Shown: positions 50,952 to 60,289 of the stretch, piece after piece | How the letters are laid out: the number at the start of each line of letters is the position of its first letter | Numbering within the stretch: the stretch's first letter is position 1 | Source: Spirosoma terrae | GTDB lineage: Bacteria > Bacteroidota > Bacteroidia > Cytophagales > Spirosomataceae | Length of the DNA: 64,000 nt | NCBI RefSeq assembly: GCF_010435915.1 | Contig: NZ_JAAFZH010000002.1 | Span: 372,001-436,000, forward strand | Reading direction: 5' to 3' | The notes under the pieces: generated by a model | Seen by the model: only the letters and a program-made list of their open reading frames with translations | What the model was told of the DNA's origin: nothing | Database searches by the model: none | Position numbers and translations under genes: made by a program

Positions 50952-52619
50952 TTAATAACCAGGGTTTTGGGTGAGTGCTTTATTGGTTACGGTTTCGATG
51001 AATGGTATTGGCCACAGGTAATCGCGTTCGGGCTTGAAAATCCGAACTTCCACTACACGCATATCAGCTTTGTTCGGCACCGAGCTGTAATCGGGCGTAC
51101 CGTTAGCGTCGATGACGGGTGCCGTAGCCAGTAAGCCTTTTGGAATACGACCCAGAAAATTACCGGCCAACAGCTTGTCGGCCAGCTTCCAGCGACGAAT
51201 ATCCACTAAACGAAAGCCCTCGTTCGTCAATTCATACTTGCGCTCTTTCCGAATAATCGACCGGAGTTCGGCCTGGGTTTTGCCGGTTTTGATGGCGGGC
51301 ATATTCACTGTCGGGCGCTGACGGACCGCGTTGATGGCATCATAAACCGACTGATCGATCTGGTTGGCTTCAATTTTTGCCTCGGCGTAAATGAGCAATA
51401 CTTCGGCGTAGCGAATCAGGCTGATGTTCAGTTCTGAATTGCTCCGGTCGTTGGCGTCGGTCAGGTCGGTGTATTTCCGCCAGCAATAGCCGGTATACGT
51501 AGCAAAAGCGTGAATCGCATCCTGATTATCCACACGGGCGCCGGTAGCATAGTTGATTGTTTTGACGCTGTCTTTGTGGGTTTCGAACTTGAAATTGAAG
51601 TAATTAGAACCCGGGACCGCTACCGTGAAATCGAGCCGGGGATCGCGATTTTTGAACGGATCTTTCGGATTGTAGAGGGGCGATTTGTCAATCGTCAAAC
51701 CGTCTGTACACTCGTACGCATCGACCAGCAACTGCCCCGGAACTTTGTTGGAAGCGCCCTGCGCATTCCGCGACAGAAAATTCTGCGGAGTTGCGTGAAC
51801 AACCGTGCTGGTTTTCAGGTACTGAAGCGCGAAAATAATTTCAGTCGATGTCTGACCGGCATACGAGAATAGCTGACCATAATTCGTGTGCAGTTTGTGG
51901 TAATTCAGGTCCATAACCGCTTTGGCTGCGGTGGCTGCATCGGCCCATTTTTCGTTGTAGAGCGCAGTACGTGCTTTGGTGGCTAAAGCGGCTCCTTTCG
52001 TAGCCCGGCCAGCGTTGATGCCACTGTAGCTAACGGGTAAATCGTTAGTCGCAGCGTCCAACTCGCTCATAATGAACGTAACGCATTCTTCTTTGGTGCT
52101 TTTAGGAACCTGCGATTCCGCCAGACCGATCGTTTTGGTAACCAGTGGCACCCCGCCAAATAACTCGATCAGGTAGTGATACGTATAGGCACGCACAAAA
52201 CGGGTTTCGGCGCGGTAGCGAGCCTGCAACGTAGCATCCATCTTGCCATCGAGCTTGCCCATGTTGTCGAGAATGAAATTACAGCGGCCTATGATCTTGT
52301 AGGAATTGTCCCAGATCGATTTCGAGAAGCCGTTGTTGCTGTCGTGACTGCCTTTCCCGATTTGTTGCAGCGAGCTATTATTCCGATCCCAGCCCAGGTC
52401 GGTACCATCGTCGAGTAAGAGCTGCATGGGCATACCGTCGAGCGGGTGGAAGTTCATCCCTTTATAGCAGCCATTGACGGCCAGTTCCAGTTCGCTGGCA
52501 TTGGCAAAATAAGACTGGTCGGCGGGGCCTTCCAGCGGGTACCGTTCGAGGTAATCTTCGCAGGACGTAGTACTGAGCGTCAACGCAACGGCCAGAAACC
52601 AGTAGTGTATTTTTTTCAT
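50952..52619 (-). CDS. SusD/RagB-family nutrient-binding lipoprotein
   Basis: The 555-residue protein has a lipoprotein signal (MKKIHYWFLAVALTLSTTSC, Cys at position 20). The start of the mature protein, EDYLERYPLEGPADQSYFANASELELAVNGCYKGM, is typical of SusD. TPR-like helices follow, for example RAYTYHYLIELFGGVPLVTKT, and the C-terminal RagB region RKERKYELTNEGFRLVDIRRWKLADKLL. It captures a nutrient on the cell surface for the SusC partner, whose gene lies 39 nt upstream. The ligand cannot be read. The two oxidoreductases that follow suggest a sugar or cyclic polyol. Confidence 0.95.
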   Translation of the reverse strand: MKKIHYWFLAVALTLSTTSCEDYLERYPLEGPADQSYFANASELELAVNGCYKGMNFHPLDGMPMQLLLDDGTDLGWDRNNSSLQQIGKGSHDSNNGFSKSIWDNSYKIIGRCNFILDNMGKLDGKMDATLQARYRAETRFVRAYTYHYLIELFGGVPLVTKTIGLAESQVPKSTKEECVTFIMSELDAATNDLPVSYSGINAGRATKGAALATKARTALYNEKWADAATAAKAVMDLNYHKLHTNYGQLFSYAGQTSTEIIFALQYLKTSTVVHATPQNFLSRNAQGASNKVPGQLLVDAYECTDGLTIDKSPLYNPKDPFKNRDPRLDFTVAVPGSNYFNFKFETHKDSVKTINYATGARVDNQDAIHAFATYTGYCWRKYTDLTDANDRSNSELNISLIRYAEVLLIYAEAKIEANQIDQSVYDAINAVRQRPTVNMPAIKTGKTQAELRSIIRKERKYELTNEGFRLVDIRRWKLADKLLAGNFLGRIPKGLLATAPVIDANGTPDYSSVPNKADMRVVEVRIFKPERDYLWPIPFIETVTNKALTQNPGY

Positions 52620-52658
52620 TTGTAAAGTCTTTAGGAATTGAATAAATGCGGCTGATGC

Positions 52659-55600
52659 TTAAAAATTGACGTCGATACCAAAGCTGTACATTTTGACCTG
52701 CGGATAGCTACGTCCTGATCCCACCGGCGATTCGACATCGTAGCCGTCCCAGAATTTGTCGAACGTGAGAATGTTCTGACCGTTGGCAAACACGCGGATG
52801 TTGTTGATGCCGATTCGTTGCGTCAGTGACGTAGGAATCGTATAGCCGAACTGAATATTTTTCAGGCGGAGGTAAGCCGCGTTACGTAGCCAGAAACTGG
52901 AGATTTTTTCGTTGTTAGCTTCGCTGAACGCCAGCCGGGGAAACGTAGCATTTGGCGTTTCGGGTGTCCAGTGATCTTTGTGTTGTTCCTGCACGGTTCC
53001 GCCCAGAAAGAACGGCATAATGCCCTGCTCATACAGCATACCATCAGCCTTGCCTACGCCCTGAAGGATAAGGTTCAGACTGAAACCTTTATAGTAGGCA
53101 TTCAACGTAGTGCCGTAGGTAAAGCGGGGAATGGTGTTGCCCAGTACTACGTTGTCGTTGCCGTTAATGATGCCATCGCCATTCTGATCTTTATACTTAA
53201 TGTCGCCGGGTTTGATAACGCCGAACTGCTGGGCGTGCGAAGCTACTTCGTCCGCTGTCTGGAATAAGCCTTCCGCCTGTAATCCATAGATCGACTGGAT
53301 AGGGTACCCTTCGCGGTTGGCTAGCGTTCCGACCTGATTCACACCCCGTAAATCGACCACTTTGTTTTTAACATCCGAAATGTTGAACCCAATATCGTAG
53401 CGAAAATCCCGGATCGATCCTTTATAATTCAGACCAAGCTCCCAGCCTTTATTTTCAACAACCCCGGCATTCTGATACGGTTTTCCTAACCCAATGATGG
53501 CCGGAATGTCCAGATCGAGCAGAATGTCCCGCGTTTGTTTGTAATAATAATCGGCGGTGACCGACAGGTTCGACAACACCACAGCGTCGATACCAATGTC
53601 GGTCATCTCGGTAGTTTCCCAGGAAATACCCGAGTTGGCTAACGTATTCAACGCTACTACGTTGACAATCTGTTTGCCGAATGTATAAGGCCCAAATTGT
53701 AGCGCCGACATGAACGGGTAATTACCGCCCTGAATGTTCTGATTACCTAACTGGCCCCACGACGCTCTAAACTTCAACTCATTGATGGTTCCCAAAAGTG
53801 GCTGCATAAACGATTCCTGCGAAATACGCCAGCCAGCCGACACCGACGGGAAGAAGCCGTATTTGTGCCCTTTCGAAAACCGCGACGAACCATCGTACCG
53901 CGCATTGGCTTCAAAGAGATATTTCTGCTTGAAATCGTAGTTGATACGGCCAAACGCCGATTGCAATGCCCATTCAGAAGCACCGCCCGACGACCGCTGA
54001 AGGTCCGACGCCCCCGCATTTAACACCTGATAGTCGGGCAACAAAAACCCTTCGCGGTAGCCCGTTACGTTGTCGTTTCGAAAATCCTCCCGCGAGAAAC
54101 CACCCAGTATTTTCAATCCGTGATCGCCGTATACTTTGTCGTAAGTCAATGTGGCCCGGAGCGTATTGTACATCGACCGGTTGGTGGTTTCGGTCAGGCT
54201 ACTACGTGCCGGAGCCAGAAAACTCAACGTACCGTCGGGCTTGTACGCCTGTACCGATTTGTTGAAATTTTTGTCAATCGAGAGCGCGTATTTGGGCGAA
54301 TAGGCAAGTTCAGCCGTAAGTCCGTCAACGGGTTTATATACCAGAGCTGCGTTGAGCATGACGTAGGGGCTGTTGTTTTTTCGGGTGCCCCCATCGCGCG
54401 ACATCGCAATTGGGTTGTCGCCGTTCCAGCCGTCGCCCCAGGTGCCATTCGAGTTGATGCCAATCTGGTTGGCCGGAATCCGGTTCATCCAGTGAAACAC
54501 TTCTTCCGAACCCCGTCCTGGTTCGAGTGTGGTAGCGGCCACAATCTGCAAATCGGCGCGGGCACTGAATTTTTTGGAAATCTGAATGTCCATATTGTTT
54601 CGGAGCGTATACCGCCGGAAACTGGAGTTTTCGATAACGCCTTTCTGATCGAGATAACCGGCAGACGTCAGAAATCGAATTTTTTCGCTACCACCGTTGA
54701 TACTGAAAAAGTGGCTTTGTTGTAAGCCGGAGCCGGTTAATACTTCGCGTTGCCAGTCGGTATCGGGATATAAATCGCGGTTGGTGGCCCCTTCGGTGCG
54801 GTATTTATTAATCAGGTCGTCGGAATACAACGGCGCGCGACCAACGTTCACATAGGCTTCGTTAGTTAACAGCATATGGTCGATGGCGTTGGCCATTTTG
54901 GGCAGATTCGTGGGCGATTGCCAGCCGATGTAGTTGTTGTAACTCATCGAAATTCGGTTGGCTTTGGCCCGTTTGGTCGTTACCAGAATCACGCCATTGG
55001 CCGCCCGCGATCCGTAAATCGACGCCGAAGCCGCATCTTTCAGCACCGTAATAGACTCAATGAGGTTCGGATCGATGCTGTTCATGGAGCCCTCAATATT
55101 GTCGATCAGCACCAGTGGATCGGAGTTGCCAAGCGTACCGACACCCCGAATTCGGATAGTTCCGGCATCGCCACCGGGACGGCCCGATCGCTGCGTTACC
55201 GTAACGCCCGGCATCATACCCTGCAAGGCCGACGACGTTTGCCCAACCGGCCGGCGGGTAATTTCTTCGCTGGAAATGCTGGAAACGGCACCCGTTACGT
55301 TCACTTTTTTCTGCGTGCCGTATCCCACAACCACCACTTCCGACAGCGCTTTGGTATCGTTCTGGAGCTTTATGCCGATTGTGGTGCGATTACCAACGGT
55401 GGTTTCCTGCGGAAGGTATCCCACGAAGCTGAAAACCAATACGGCCTGCTCGTTGGGTACGTTCAACTGATAAAAGCCTTTGCTATCGGTGCTGGTGCCG
55501 CGCGTTGTGCCTTTCACCACCACACTCACACCTGGTAAACTGGCACCCGATTCGTCGATGACCGTACCGCTGACACTGATGTCTGCTACGTTGGCTTGAT

Positions 55601-56048
55601 GCGTACCGGACGATTCAGCTCCATTTACAGCCGTTCGCTCATCAGACGTAGCGGGCAAGGGAGTCGACTCTGTTGCTTCTTCCTGGCGGCTCAATACGGT
55701 TGCCTTTGTGCGGGCAACTTCGGTAATGACGTATGTGTCTTTTCGGATTTTGCGGACACGTAAACCCGTGTTTTTCAGGAGATGAGTTAAGTTTTTCTCT
55801 AGCGATGAGTTTAGATTAAGGGCGTCGGAAGAGACGTTTTTACCGGCCATGATCCGGTCTTCAAAAAGAATTTCAACCCGGTAATGGCGCTGTAAATCGA
55901 GTAATACGTTTTTGAGCTGGGTTTGTACGCTTCGGTTTGTCTGGCGCGGCAAAACCTGAGCGGAGGCAAACGTCTGGCAGAAGCTGAGCTGGGGAAATCC
56001 AGTCAACGAAACAGCTACCAGACTTAACTGGAGTAAGGTTTTCTTCAT
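52659..56048 (-). CDS. SusC/RagA-family TonB-dependent receptor with STN signalling domain
   Basis: The 1129-residue protein has a signal peptide (about residues 1-25). An STN domain follows (about 40-110, QTQLKNVLLDLQRHYRVEILFEDRI...NLTHLLKNTGLRVRKI). A CarboxypepD-regulatory-like domain (about 155-235) comes next, then a plug with the SusC hallmark VVVVGYGTQKKVNVTGAVSSIS and RIRGVGTLGNSDPLVLIDNIEGS, and a long barrel. The STN domain normally signals through FecR to the ECF sigma factor, both encoded directly upstream. The import ligand is unknown. It pairs with the SusD gene downstream. Confidence 0.95.
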   Translation of the reverse strand: MKKTLLQLSLVAVSLTGFPQLSFCQTFASAQVLPRQTNRSVQTQLKNVLLDLQRHYRVEILFEDRIMAGKNVSSDALNLNSSLEKNLTHLLKNTGLRVRKIRKDTYVITEVARTKATVLSRQEEATESTPLPATSDERTAVNGAESSGTHQANVADISVSGTVIDESGASLPGVSVVVKGTTRGTSTDSKGFYQLNVPNEQAVLVFSFVGYLPQETTVGNRTTIGIKLQNDTKALSEVVVVGYGTQKKVNVTGAVSSISSEEITRRPVGQTSSALQGMMPGVTVTQRSGRPGGDAGTIRIRGVGTLGNSDPLVLIDNIEGSMNSIDPNLIESITVLKDAASASIYGSRAANGVILVTTKRAKANRISMSYNNYIGWQSPTNLPKMANAIDHMLLTNEAYVNVGRAPLYSDDLINKYRTEGATNRDLYPDTDWQREVLTGSGLQQSHFFSINGGSEKIRFLTSAGYLDQKGVIENSSFRRYTLRNNMDIQISKKFSARADLQIVAATTLEPGRGSEEVFHWMNRIPANQIGINSNGTWGDGWNGDNPIAMSRDGGTRKNNSPYVMLNAALVYKPVDGLTAELAYSPKYALSIDKNFNKSVQAYKPDGTLSFLAPARSSLTETTNRSMYNTLRATLTYDKVYGDHGLKILGGFSREDFRNDNVTGYREGFLLPDYQVLNAGASDLQRSSGGASEWALQSAFGRINYDFKQKYLFEANARYDGSSRFSKGHKYGFFPSVSAGWRISQESFMQPLLGTINELKFRASWGQLGNQNIQGGNYPFMSALQFGPYTFGKQIVNVVALNTLANSGISWETTEMTDIGIDAVVLSNLSVTADYYYKQTRDILLDLDIPAIIGLGKPYQNAGVVENKGWELGLNYKGSIRDFRYDIGFNISDVKNKVVDLRGVNQVGTLANREGYPIQSIYGLQAEGLFQTADEVASHAQQFGVIKPGDIKYKDQNGDGIINGNDNVVLGNTIPRFTYGTTLNAYYKGFSLNLILQGVGKADGMLYEQGIMPFFLGGTVQEQHKDHWTPETPNATFPRLAFSEANNEKISSFWLRNAAYLRLKNIQFGYTIPTSLTQRIGINNIRVFANGQNILTFDKFWDGYDVESPVGSGRSYPQVKMYSFGIDVNF

Positions 56049-56077
56049 TAGTTTGACTTAAGAAAGAGGGGGAGTAA

Positions 56078-57076
56078 TCAGTTATCTTTTAGAATGGGAG
56101 TTGCGCCCGTAGAATCGACGCGGAGTGTGAACGTAGCAGTCAGTAAATCAAGGAGTTCATTGGCGGTTCGGGCGTGAAAATTGCCGGAGATGGTACGTTG
56201 TGCGAGCGAATCGTCGGCTACTTCTACCTTCTGGCCGAAATATTCGCCAATCAGGTAACACGCTTCCCACAGCGACGTATCGCGAAACTGAAAGAGATGT
56301 CCTTTTTGGGCGTCAATCGCTTTTACGGGAGCCAGTGGGCGGAGATGAATGTTTCCCTGTTGGGTGAGCATGGCCATTTCGCCGGGCTTCATCACCAGTT
56401 GCTGTTTTTTCGTGTCGGTTTTGTAGTCGATTCGGATTTTGCCCCGGTCGAGCACTACGTTGGTACCCTGTTTTCGTGCGTAAACCGTAAACTCGGTACC
56501 GAGTACTTCAACCTGAAACTGATCGGAAGTTTTTACGACAAACCGCTGATTATCCAGCTTGTGCGTTACCGAGAAGCGAGCTTCGCCGGTGAGAGAAACC
56601 TGCCGGATATCCTGCCGGAAACCGAAGCGCGGTACCTGAAGCGATGAGTTGGGTTTCAACGTAACGCCGGTGCCATCTTCGAGCTGAATACGTTGAGTTT
56701 GATCAACCGCCGTTTGATACGTCTGGTAGAGGAGTGTGGTACGTACGGGGCTGAGGGCTATGCCCAGAACCAGTAGCGCGACGGCAGCCACCAGATATGG
56801 CCGCCAGTTCCACAGTCGGAAAGGCGATGTTGTTGCTGGTTCGTTCACTATGTCTGGGGTTTCGGTCTGGTCCAGGCGTTGCGCCAGCTTGTCGAAGGCT
56901 GTTTCCTGATCGGGCTGAAACTGGAGGGCACTCATTTCCCATTCCAGCAGCCAGGCGTGGAAGGTTTCGGTATTGGCCGGGTTTTTCAGCCATTCTTCCA
57001 CGATCTGGCGTTCGAGGGGGTTGGCCTGTCCGGCCAGATAGGCAAACAGGTTCTGTTTCGATAACGAATGAGTCAT
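56078..57076 (-). CDS. FecR-family anti-sigma factor
   Basis: The protein has 332 residues from ATG 57076. The frame is open to 57136, which would overlap the sigma gene, and the extra residues are not family-like. An N-terminal anti-sigma helix region (residues 1-75) precedes a transmembrane helix (YLVAAVALLVLGIALSPV, about 93-110). The periplasmic FecR domain follows (VTLKPNSSLQVPRFGFRQDIRQVSLTGEARFSV; VEVLGTEFTVYARKQGTNVVLDRGKIRI) with a C-terminal STN-interacting part. It would hold the ECF sigma factor until the STN-containing SusC signals. It lies between the sigma and susC genes. Confidence 0.93.
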   Translation of the reverse strand: MTHSLSKQNLFAYLAGQANPLERQIVEEWLKNPANTETFHAWLLEWEMSALQFQPDQETAFDKLAQRLDQTETPDIVNEPATTSPFRLWNWRPYLVAAVALLVLGIALSPVRTTLLYQTYQTAVDQTQRIQLEDGTGVTLKPNSSLQVPRFGFRQDIRQVSLTGEARFSVTHKLDNQRFVVKTSDQFQVEVLGTEFTVYARKQGTNVVLDRGKIRIDYKTDTKKQQLVMKPGEMAMLTQQGNIHLRPLAPVKAIDAQKGHLFQFRDTSLWEACYLIGEYFGQKVEVADDSLAQRTISGNFHARTANELLDLLTATFTLRVDSTGATPILKDN

Positions 57077-57128
57077 ATTCGTATAAGTTGAACGGGAGAC
57101 GTTACAAACCGTTTTCTCCCTTAATCCA

Positions 57129-57716
57129 TTAAGCAAAAAGATTGAAAAGAAGCAGGAGTAAGGTCCACTCCTCGCGTAGTGTCTGGCGCAGATGTTTGAG
57201 CGCTCGGGAGATATGCACTTCCACCGTTCGGGGCGAAATCTGTAATTCGGCGGCTATCTCGTCGTATTTTTTGTTCTCAAACCGACTCAGCAGAAACACC
57301 CGGCGGCATTGGGCGGGTAGCTGGCTAATGGATTCATTGACAGCCAGGAAGAGATTGTTGAAATGCACCTCCGCATCGGGCTGTGGCTGGTTGCCGGGCA
57401 GGTTATTTTCGGTGCTCGATTCGATGGAGTCGGTTTTGCCGAATTCTTTGCGCAGGTGCGTATACGCTTCGTTCCGAACCGCCGTAAATAAATAGCTGAT
57501 GTACGACGAATGAATTTTCTGGTACGCTTCCGACCGATAGAACTGGTAAAAGACTTCGCTCACCAAATCTTCGGCCAGTTGCCGGGAGTACACAAACCGA
57601 ACGGCATGGCTGCACAAGGGCGTGTAATACTGCCGGAACAGCAACTCGAACCCTTTACGGGGGTCCTGCTCGAAGGTTTTTCGTAGAAAAAGTTCTGAAT
57701 CGTATACCGTCGACAT
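57129..57716 (-). CDS. ECF RNA polymerase sigma factor
   Basis: The protein has 195 residues from ATG 57716; an upstream in-frame ATG at 57794 would add 26 low-complexity residues (SPNATSDPWPSPSVNEPKP). Region 2 is seen in ELLFRQYYTPLCSHAVRFVYSRQLAEDLVSEVFYQFY. Region 4 is LPAQCRRVFLLSRFENKKYDEIAAELQISPRTVEVHISRALKHLRQTL, with the HTH. It is the first gene of the signalling set sigma-FecR-SusC(STN), and likely drives the operon that follows and perhaps itself. Confidence 0.92.
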   Translation of the reverse strand: MSTVYDSELFLRKTFEQDPRKGFELLFRQYYTPLCSHAVRFVYSRQLAEDLVSEVFYQFYRSEAYQKIHSSYISYLFTAVRNEAYTHLRKEFGKTDSIESSTENNLPGNQPQPDAEVHFNNLFLAVNESISQLPAQCRRVFLLSRFENKKYDEIAAELQISPRTVEVHISRALKHLRQTLREEWTLLLLLFNLFA

Positions 57717-57894
57717 TGGCTTTGGCTCGTTTACGGATGGCGAGGGCCAGGGGTCGGAGGTAGCGTTAGGTGACAATACAGTAAAGATAGCCATTGACTC
57801 GAAAATGCTAAACGAATCAAAGACTTAATTGCACAATTTTACCCTTACTGGTTTTTGAAAAAAAAATCGTCAGGCTCGTTTTTAGAGAATTGAA

Positions 57895-57947
57895 GGGCTT
57901 TTTATTCGGAAATAATGGCATTGACTGTGAGGCCGAATAAAGACCCC
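57895..57947 (-). terminator. Hairpin upstream of the sigma gene, downstream of lipoprotein gene
   Basis: GGGCTTTTTATTCGG (57895-57909) and CCGAATAAAGACCC (57933-57946) pair with a mismatch or bulge. It is positioned as the terminator of the minus-strand lipoprotein gene ending at 58029. The gap down to the sigma gene (57717-57894) should contain its promoter, but no clear box was seen. Confidence 0.55.
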
Positions 57948-58028
57948 TACTAAGAATTCAGGGCATGCGGAATAGCGATGACTAGAACGGCTTACGTATC
58001 GATTCGAAGCCGAATTGGTTGCCAGGTA

Positions 58029-58934
58029 TCAATTTTTGAAGAAATAGCGATCGGTTACGAGACCCAACGATGAAGTGGTTGATCGACGAACCAGTCGATT
58101 CTGGGTGTCGTACTCTGTTACGTAGGTCGTTGGCTGGGGCGTAGTGAGTGTATCCTTAAAGGTTCGGCTGAGGAGGTTATTCATGCTCATATTCTGGTGA
58201 ATATAACCCAGATTGAGCGTCCAGTAGATTCCTTTCAGTACGTTGGGCTTATTGTCATACTGAAACTCCGTTTTGACAGTCGAAATAGTGCCATTGGCAT
58301 ATTTATGGCTCATAAGCGTCATGTTATCGCCCTTATAGTCGAAAAGCTGGCCGACGTGATAGCCGTTAGGGTCTTTTACTTCAATCAACCGATTGGCTGA
58401 GTCGTAAATGAGGGTGTTACGTTCCAACACACGCGCTTGTCCATCCAGTTCTACCCGATACAACAGGTGAGCACTGTGACGCTCCTTTGCATCATATACC
58501 ATCTGCTCCATGAAATAGAAGGATGTGCCGCCGGGCTGGATCACTTTGGTAAACGTTCGATAGGGTTTGTCATTTTTGTATTCATAAATCACCGCATTAT
58601 CGACGCCTTTAGACGGTGAATTAAGTACCGACCGACCGATGATTCGCTGCCTGGTATCATAGGGGAAATTTATCGTAAGACTCGTGGGATTAGCCCCCGC
58701 ATACGTAGTTATAATTCGATCCAGTTTTCCTTTGGGCGTTACAGAAGCGTTGATAACAGCCACAAAATCAGGAATCGTAACCTTTATCAGCGAATCATCT
58801 TGAGTCACCAAAGCCGACAGCGAATCGCTGGGGTTCTGGAGTTGCGTAACGGGTTCCGGCTGGTTCGACTGACAAGCCTGTAACAGGAAAGCAAAAAGAG
58901 TGAATGAGATCGAAATCCTGAAAAGAAAGCGCAT
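58029..58934 (-). CDS. Lipoprotein of unknown function
   Basis: The 301-residue protein has a lipoprotein signal (MRFLFRISISFTLFAFLLQAC, lipobox LQAC with Cys21). The mature part is rich in beta-type segments such as YEYKNDKPYRTFTKVIQPGG, LIYDSANRLIEVKDPNGYHVGQLFDYKGDNMTLMSHKYANG and YDTQNRLVRRSTTSSLGLV. These resemble the YD-like or DUF4595-type repeats of Bacteroidota surface proteins. No catalytic residues are seen. It is a single gene, divergent from the next lipoprotein gene. Confidence 0.65.
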   Translation of the reverse strand: MRFLFRISISFTLFAFLLQACQSNQPEPVTQLQNPSDSLSALVTQDDSLIKVTIPDFVAVINASVTPKGKLDRIITTYAGANPTSLTINFPYDTRQRIIGRSVLNSPSKGVDNAVIYEYKNDKPYRTFTKVIQPGGTSFYFMEQMVYDAKERHSAHLLYRVELDGQARVLERNTLIYDSANRLIEVKDPNGYHVGQLFDYKGDNMTLMSHKYANGTISTVKTEFQYDNKPNVLKGIYWTLNLGYIHQNMSMNNLLSRTFKDTLTTPQPTTYVTEYDTQNRLVRRSTTSSLGLVTDRYFFKN

Positions 58935-59170
58935 TACGTATGTAGTTGAGTCCGTTTTGACTAGTGCTGTAAAGCTACGTCCAATATAGGAAGCTTTGCG
59001 GTCGTGCTAGTTACTTTTTATCAGCAAATCGCCCGGTTTAGGGTAGGCGGTTCGCATTATTGTATTTCTGCTGTTAATGAAGATGTAAAGTGTTTATCCA
59101 CAACGTGTAGATGTGCGCCAATGGACAACAAAATGTTGGAAATTAGCACAGCCATTAATCTTTTCTCTGC

Positions 59171-59701
59171 ATGAATTATTTCCTGGAATCACTGCTACTG
59201 GTAGCCTGGGGATTGTTGATAGCCAATGGCTGTAAACCGAAGGAAGATACCCTGCCAGCACCTACTACAGAAGGACTCAATACGTTTGGTTGCAAAATCA
59301 ACGGTAATGTCTGGATCGCCAATGGAGTTCGTAATGATCAGGGCCCGGCGGCTAAAGCAATTGACGTCGAATTCAGGCCGTTGAGCGACTCCACTTTTTA
59401 TTTGTTCATCCATACCAATGCCAGCTCTAAAGATCGCATTCAATTAGCACTGACCAAAGGCGTAATGGGTACCAATAAGGTCAGAAACCGCTACGACGAT
59501 CCTTTTGCTATTTACTACGACAACCAGTTCCGGCTTTTTACCTCAATGGAGTCCAATCCTGGCAACGTAGTCATTACTCGCCTGGATACCCAGAAGCGAA
59601 TTGTATCAGGAACCTTCGAGTTCGACGGTCAATATCCTGTCAGTAAAGAGGTGGTACGAATCACGGAGGGCCGTTTCGATATTGATATGAACAAGCTGTA
59701 A
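59171..59701 (+). CDS. Small lipoprotein, possible DUF6252 family
   Basis: The 176-residue protein has a weak lipoprotein signal (MNYFLESLLLVAWGLLIANGC, Cys21) and a beta-rich mature part. TFGCKINGNVWIANGV resembles the start of DUF6252 proteins, and ISGTFEFDG-like VSGTFEFDGQYPVSKEVVRITEGRFDI matches their C-terminal strand pattern. No function is known. The gene is monocistronic and followed by a strong hairpin at 59733. Confidence 0.6.
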   Translation: MNYFLESLLLVAWGLLIANGCKPKEDTLPAPTTEGLNTFGCKINGNVWIANGVRNDQGPAAKAIDVEFRPLSDSTFYLFIHTNASSKDRIQLALTKGVMGTNKVRNRYDDPFAIYYDNQFRLFTSMESNPGNVVITRLDTQKRIVSGTFEFDGQYPVSKEVVRITEGRFDIDMNKL

Positions 59702-59732
59702 CCGGTTCGCTTCTCCAGTAATAAGTTTTTTT

Positions 59733-59784
59733 ACACGCGCACCAGAATTATCCAAAGTTGTTTGGGAGATTCTGGTGCGCGTGT
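59733..59784. terminator. Hairpin after small lipoprotein gene
   Basis: Perfect 16-bp arms ACACGCGCACCAGAAT (59733-59748) and ATTCTGGTGCGCGTGT (59769-59784) enclose a 20-nt loop, 31 nt after the stop codon. No T run follows, but the stem is strong. Confidence 0.75.
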
Positions 59785-59939
59785 GTTCTTATTGGTCTAA
59801 AGGGTGGGTTATTCGTTGGTATTTGCTGTGTAAATCGGTATTTTATTTTTAAAATATTAAAAAAATTGAAATTTTTTCTGGAGAAGGGGTGCCCGGCCAA
59901 CGGCTTCGATTGTCTTCTGGATAATTAACCTAAAAGCTT

Positions 59940-60188
59940 ATGAACGAGAGCAAATTTCTGGAAACCTTGGTTGAACGCTATCTCAACAACCAGGCAACTG
60001 ACAAGGAACTGGAAGTATTTATGGATTTGCTCAGGCAGGGAAGGCTGGACGATTTGATTAGGGAGCGCATGGATAGGGACGAAGAGCAGGATAACCCCGA
60101 AAACCCGGAATGTTCAACCGTCAGAAGCTTCCACTCTCAACTACAGTGGTTGCAAATAGCAGCCTCCGTGGTTCTTATTCTTTTTTGA
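59940..60188 (+). pseudogene. Truncated FecR-type anti-sigma remnant (82 residues)
   Basis: The ORF has the look of an anti-sigma N terminus: MNESKFLETLVERYLNNQATDKELEVFMDLLRQGRLDDLIRERMD resembles FecR-protein starts. It then reaches the beginning of a transmembrane helix (LQWLQIAASVVLILF) and stops in it. No further FecR-like coding was found downstream in any frame before the SusC gene at 60290. The remnant may be a relic of a FecR gene, or a short free-standing anti-sigma. There is no sigma-factor gene beside it. Such fragments upstream of SusC genes suggest past loss of the signalling pair. Confidence 0.6.
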
Positions 60189-60289
60189 CTGTCTTAAAGC
60201 TGGCTCTGCTATGATGGTCAGCATGGCCTCTTTTCAAAGGGCTTTCACGACGCTTTTGCAATACAACAACCTGTTAACTGATTAAGTAA

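Noticed and set aside
54120..55538. Plus-strand open frames of 100-220 residues opposite the SusC gene
   Set aside because: Antisense shadows of a SusC gene whose plug and barrel motifs are clear; amino-acid content is unlike a real protein.
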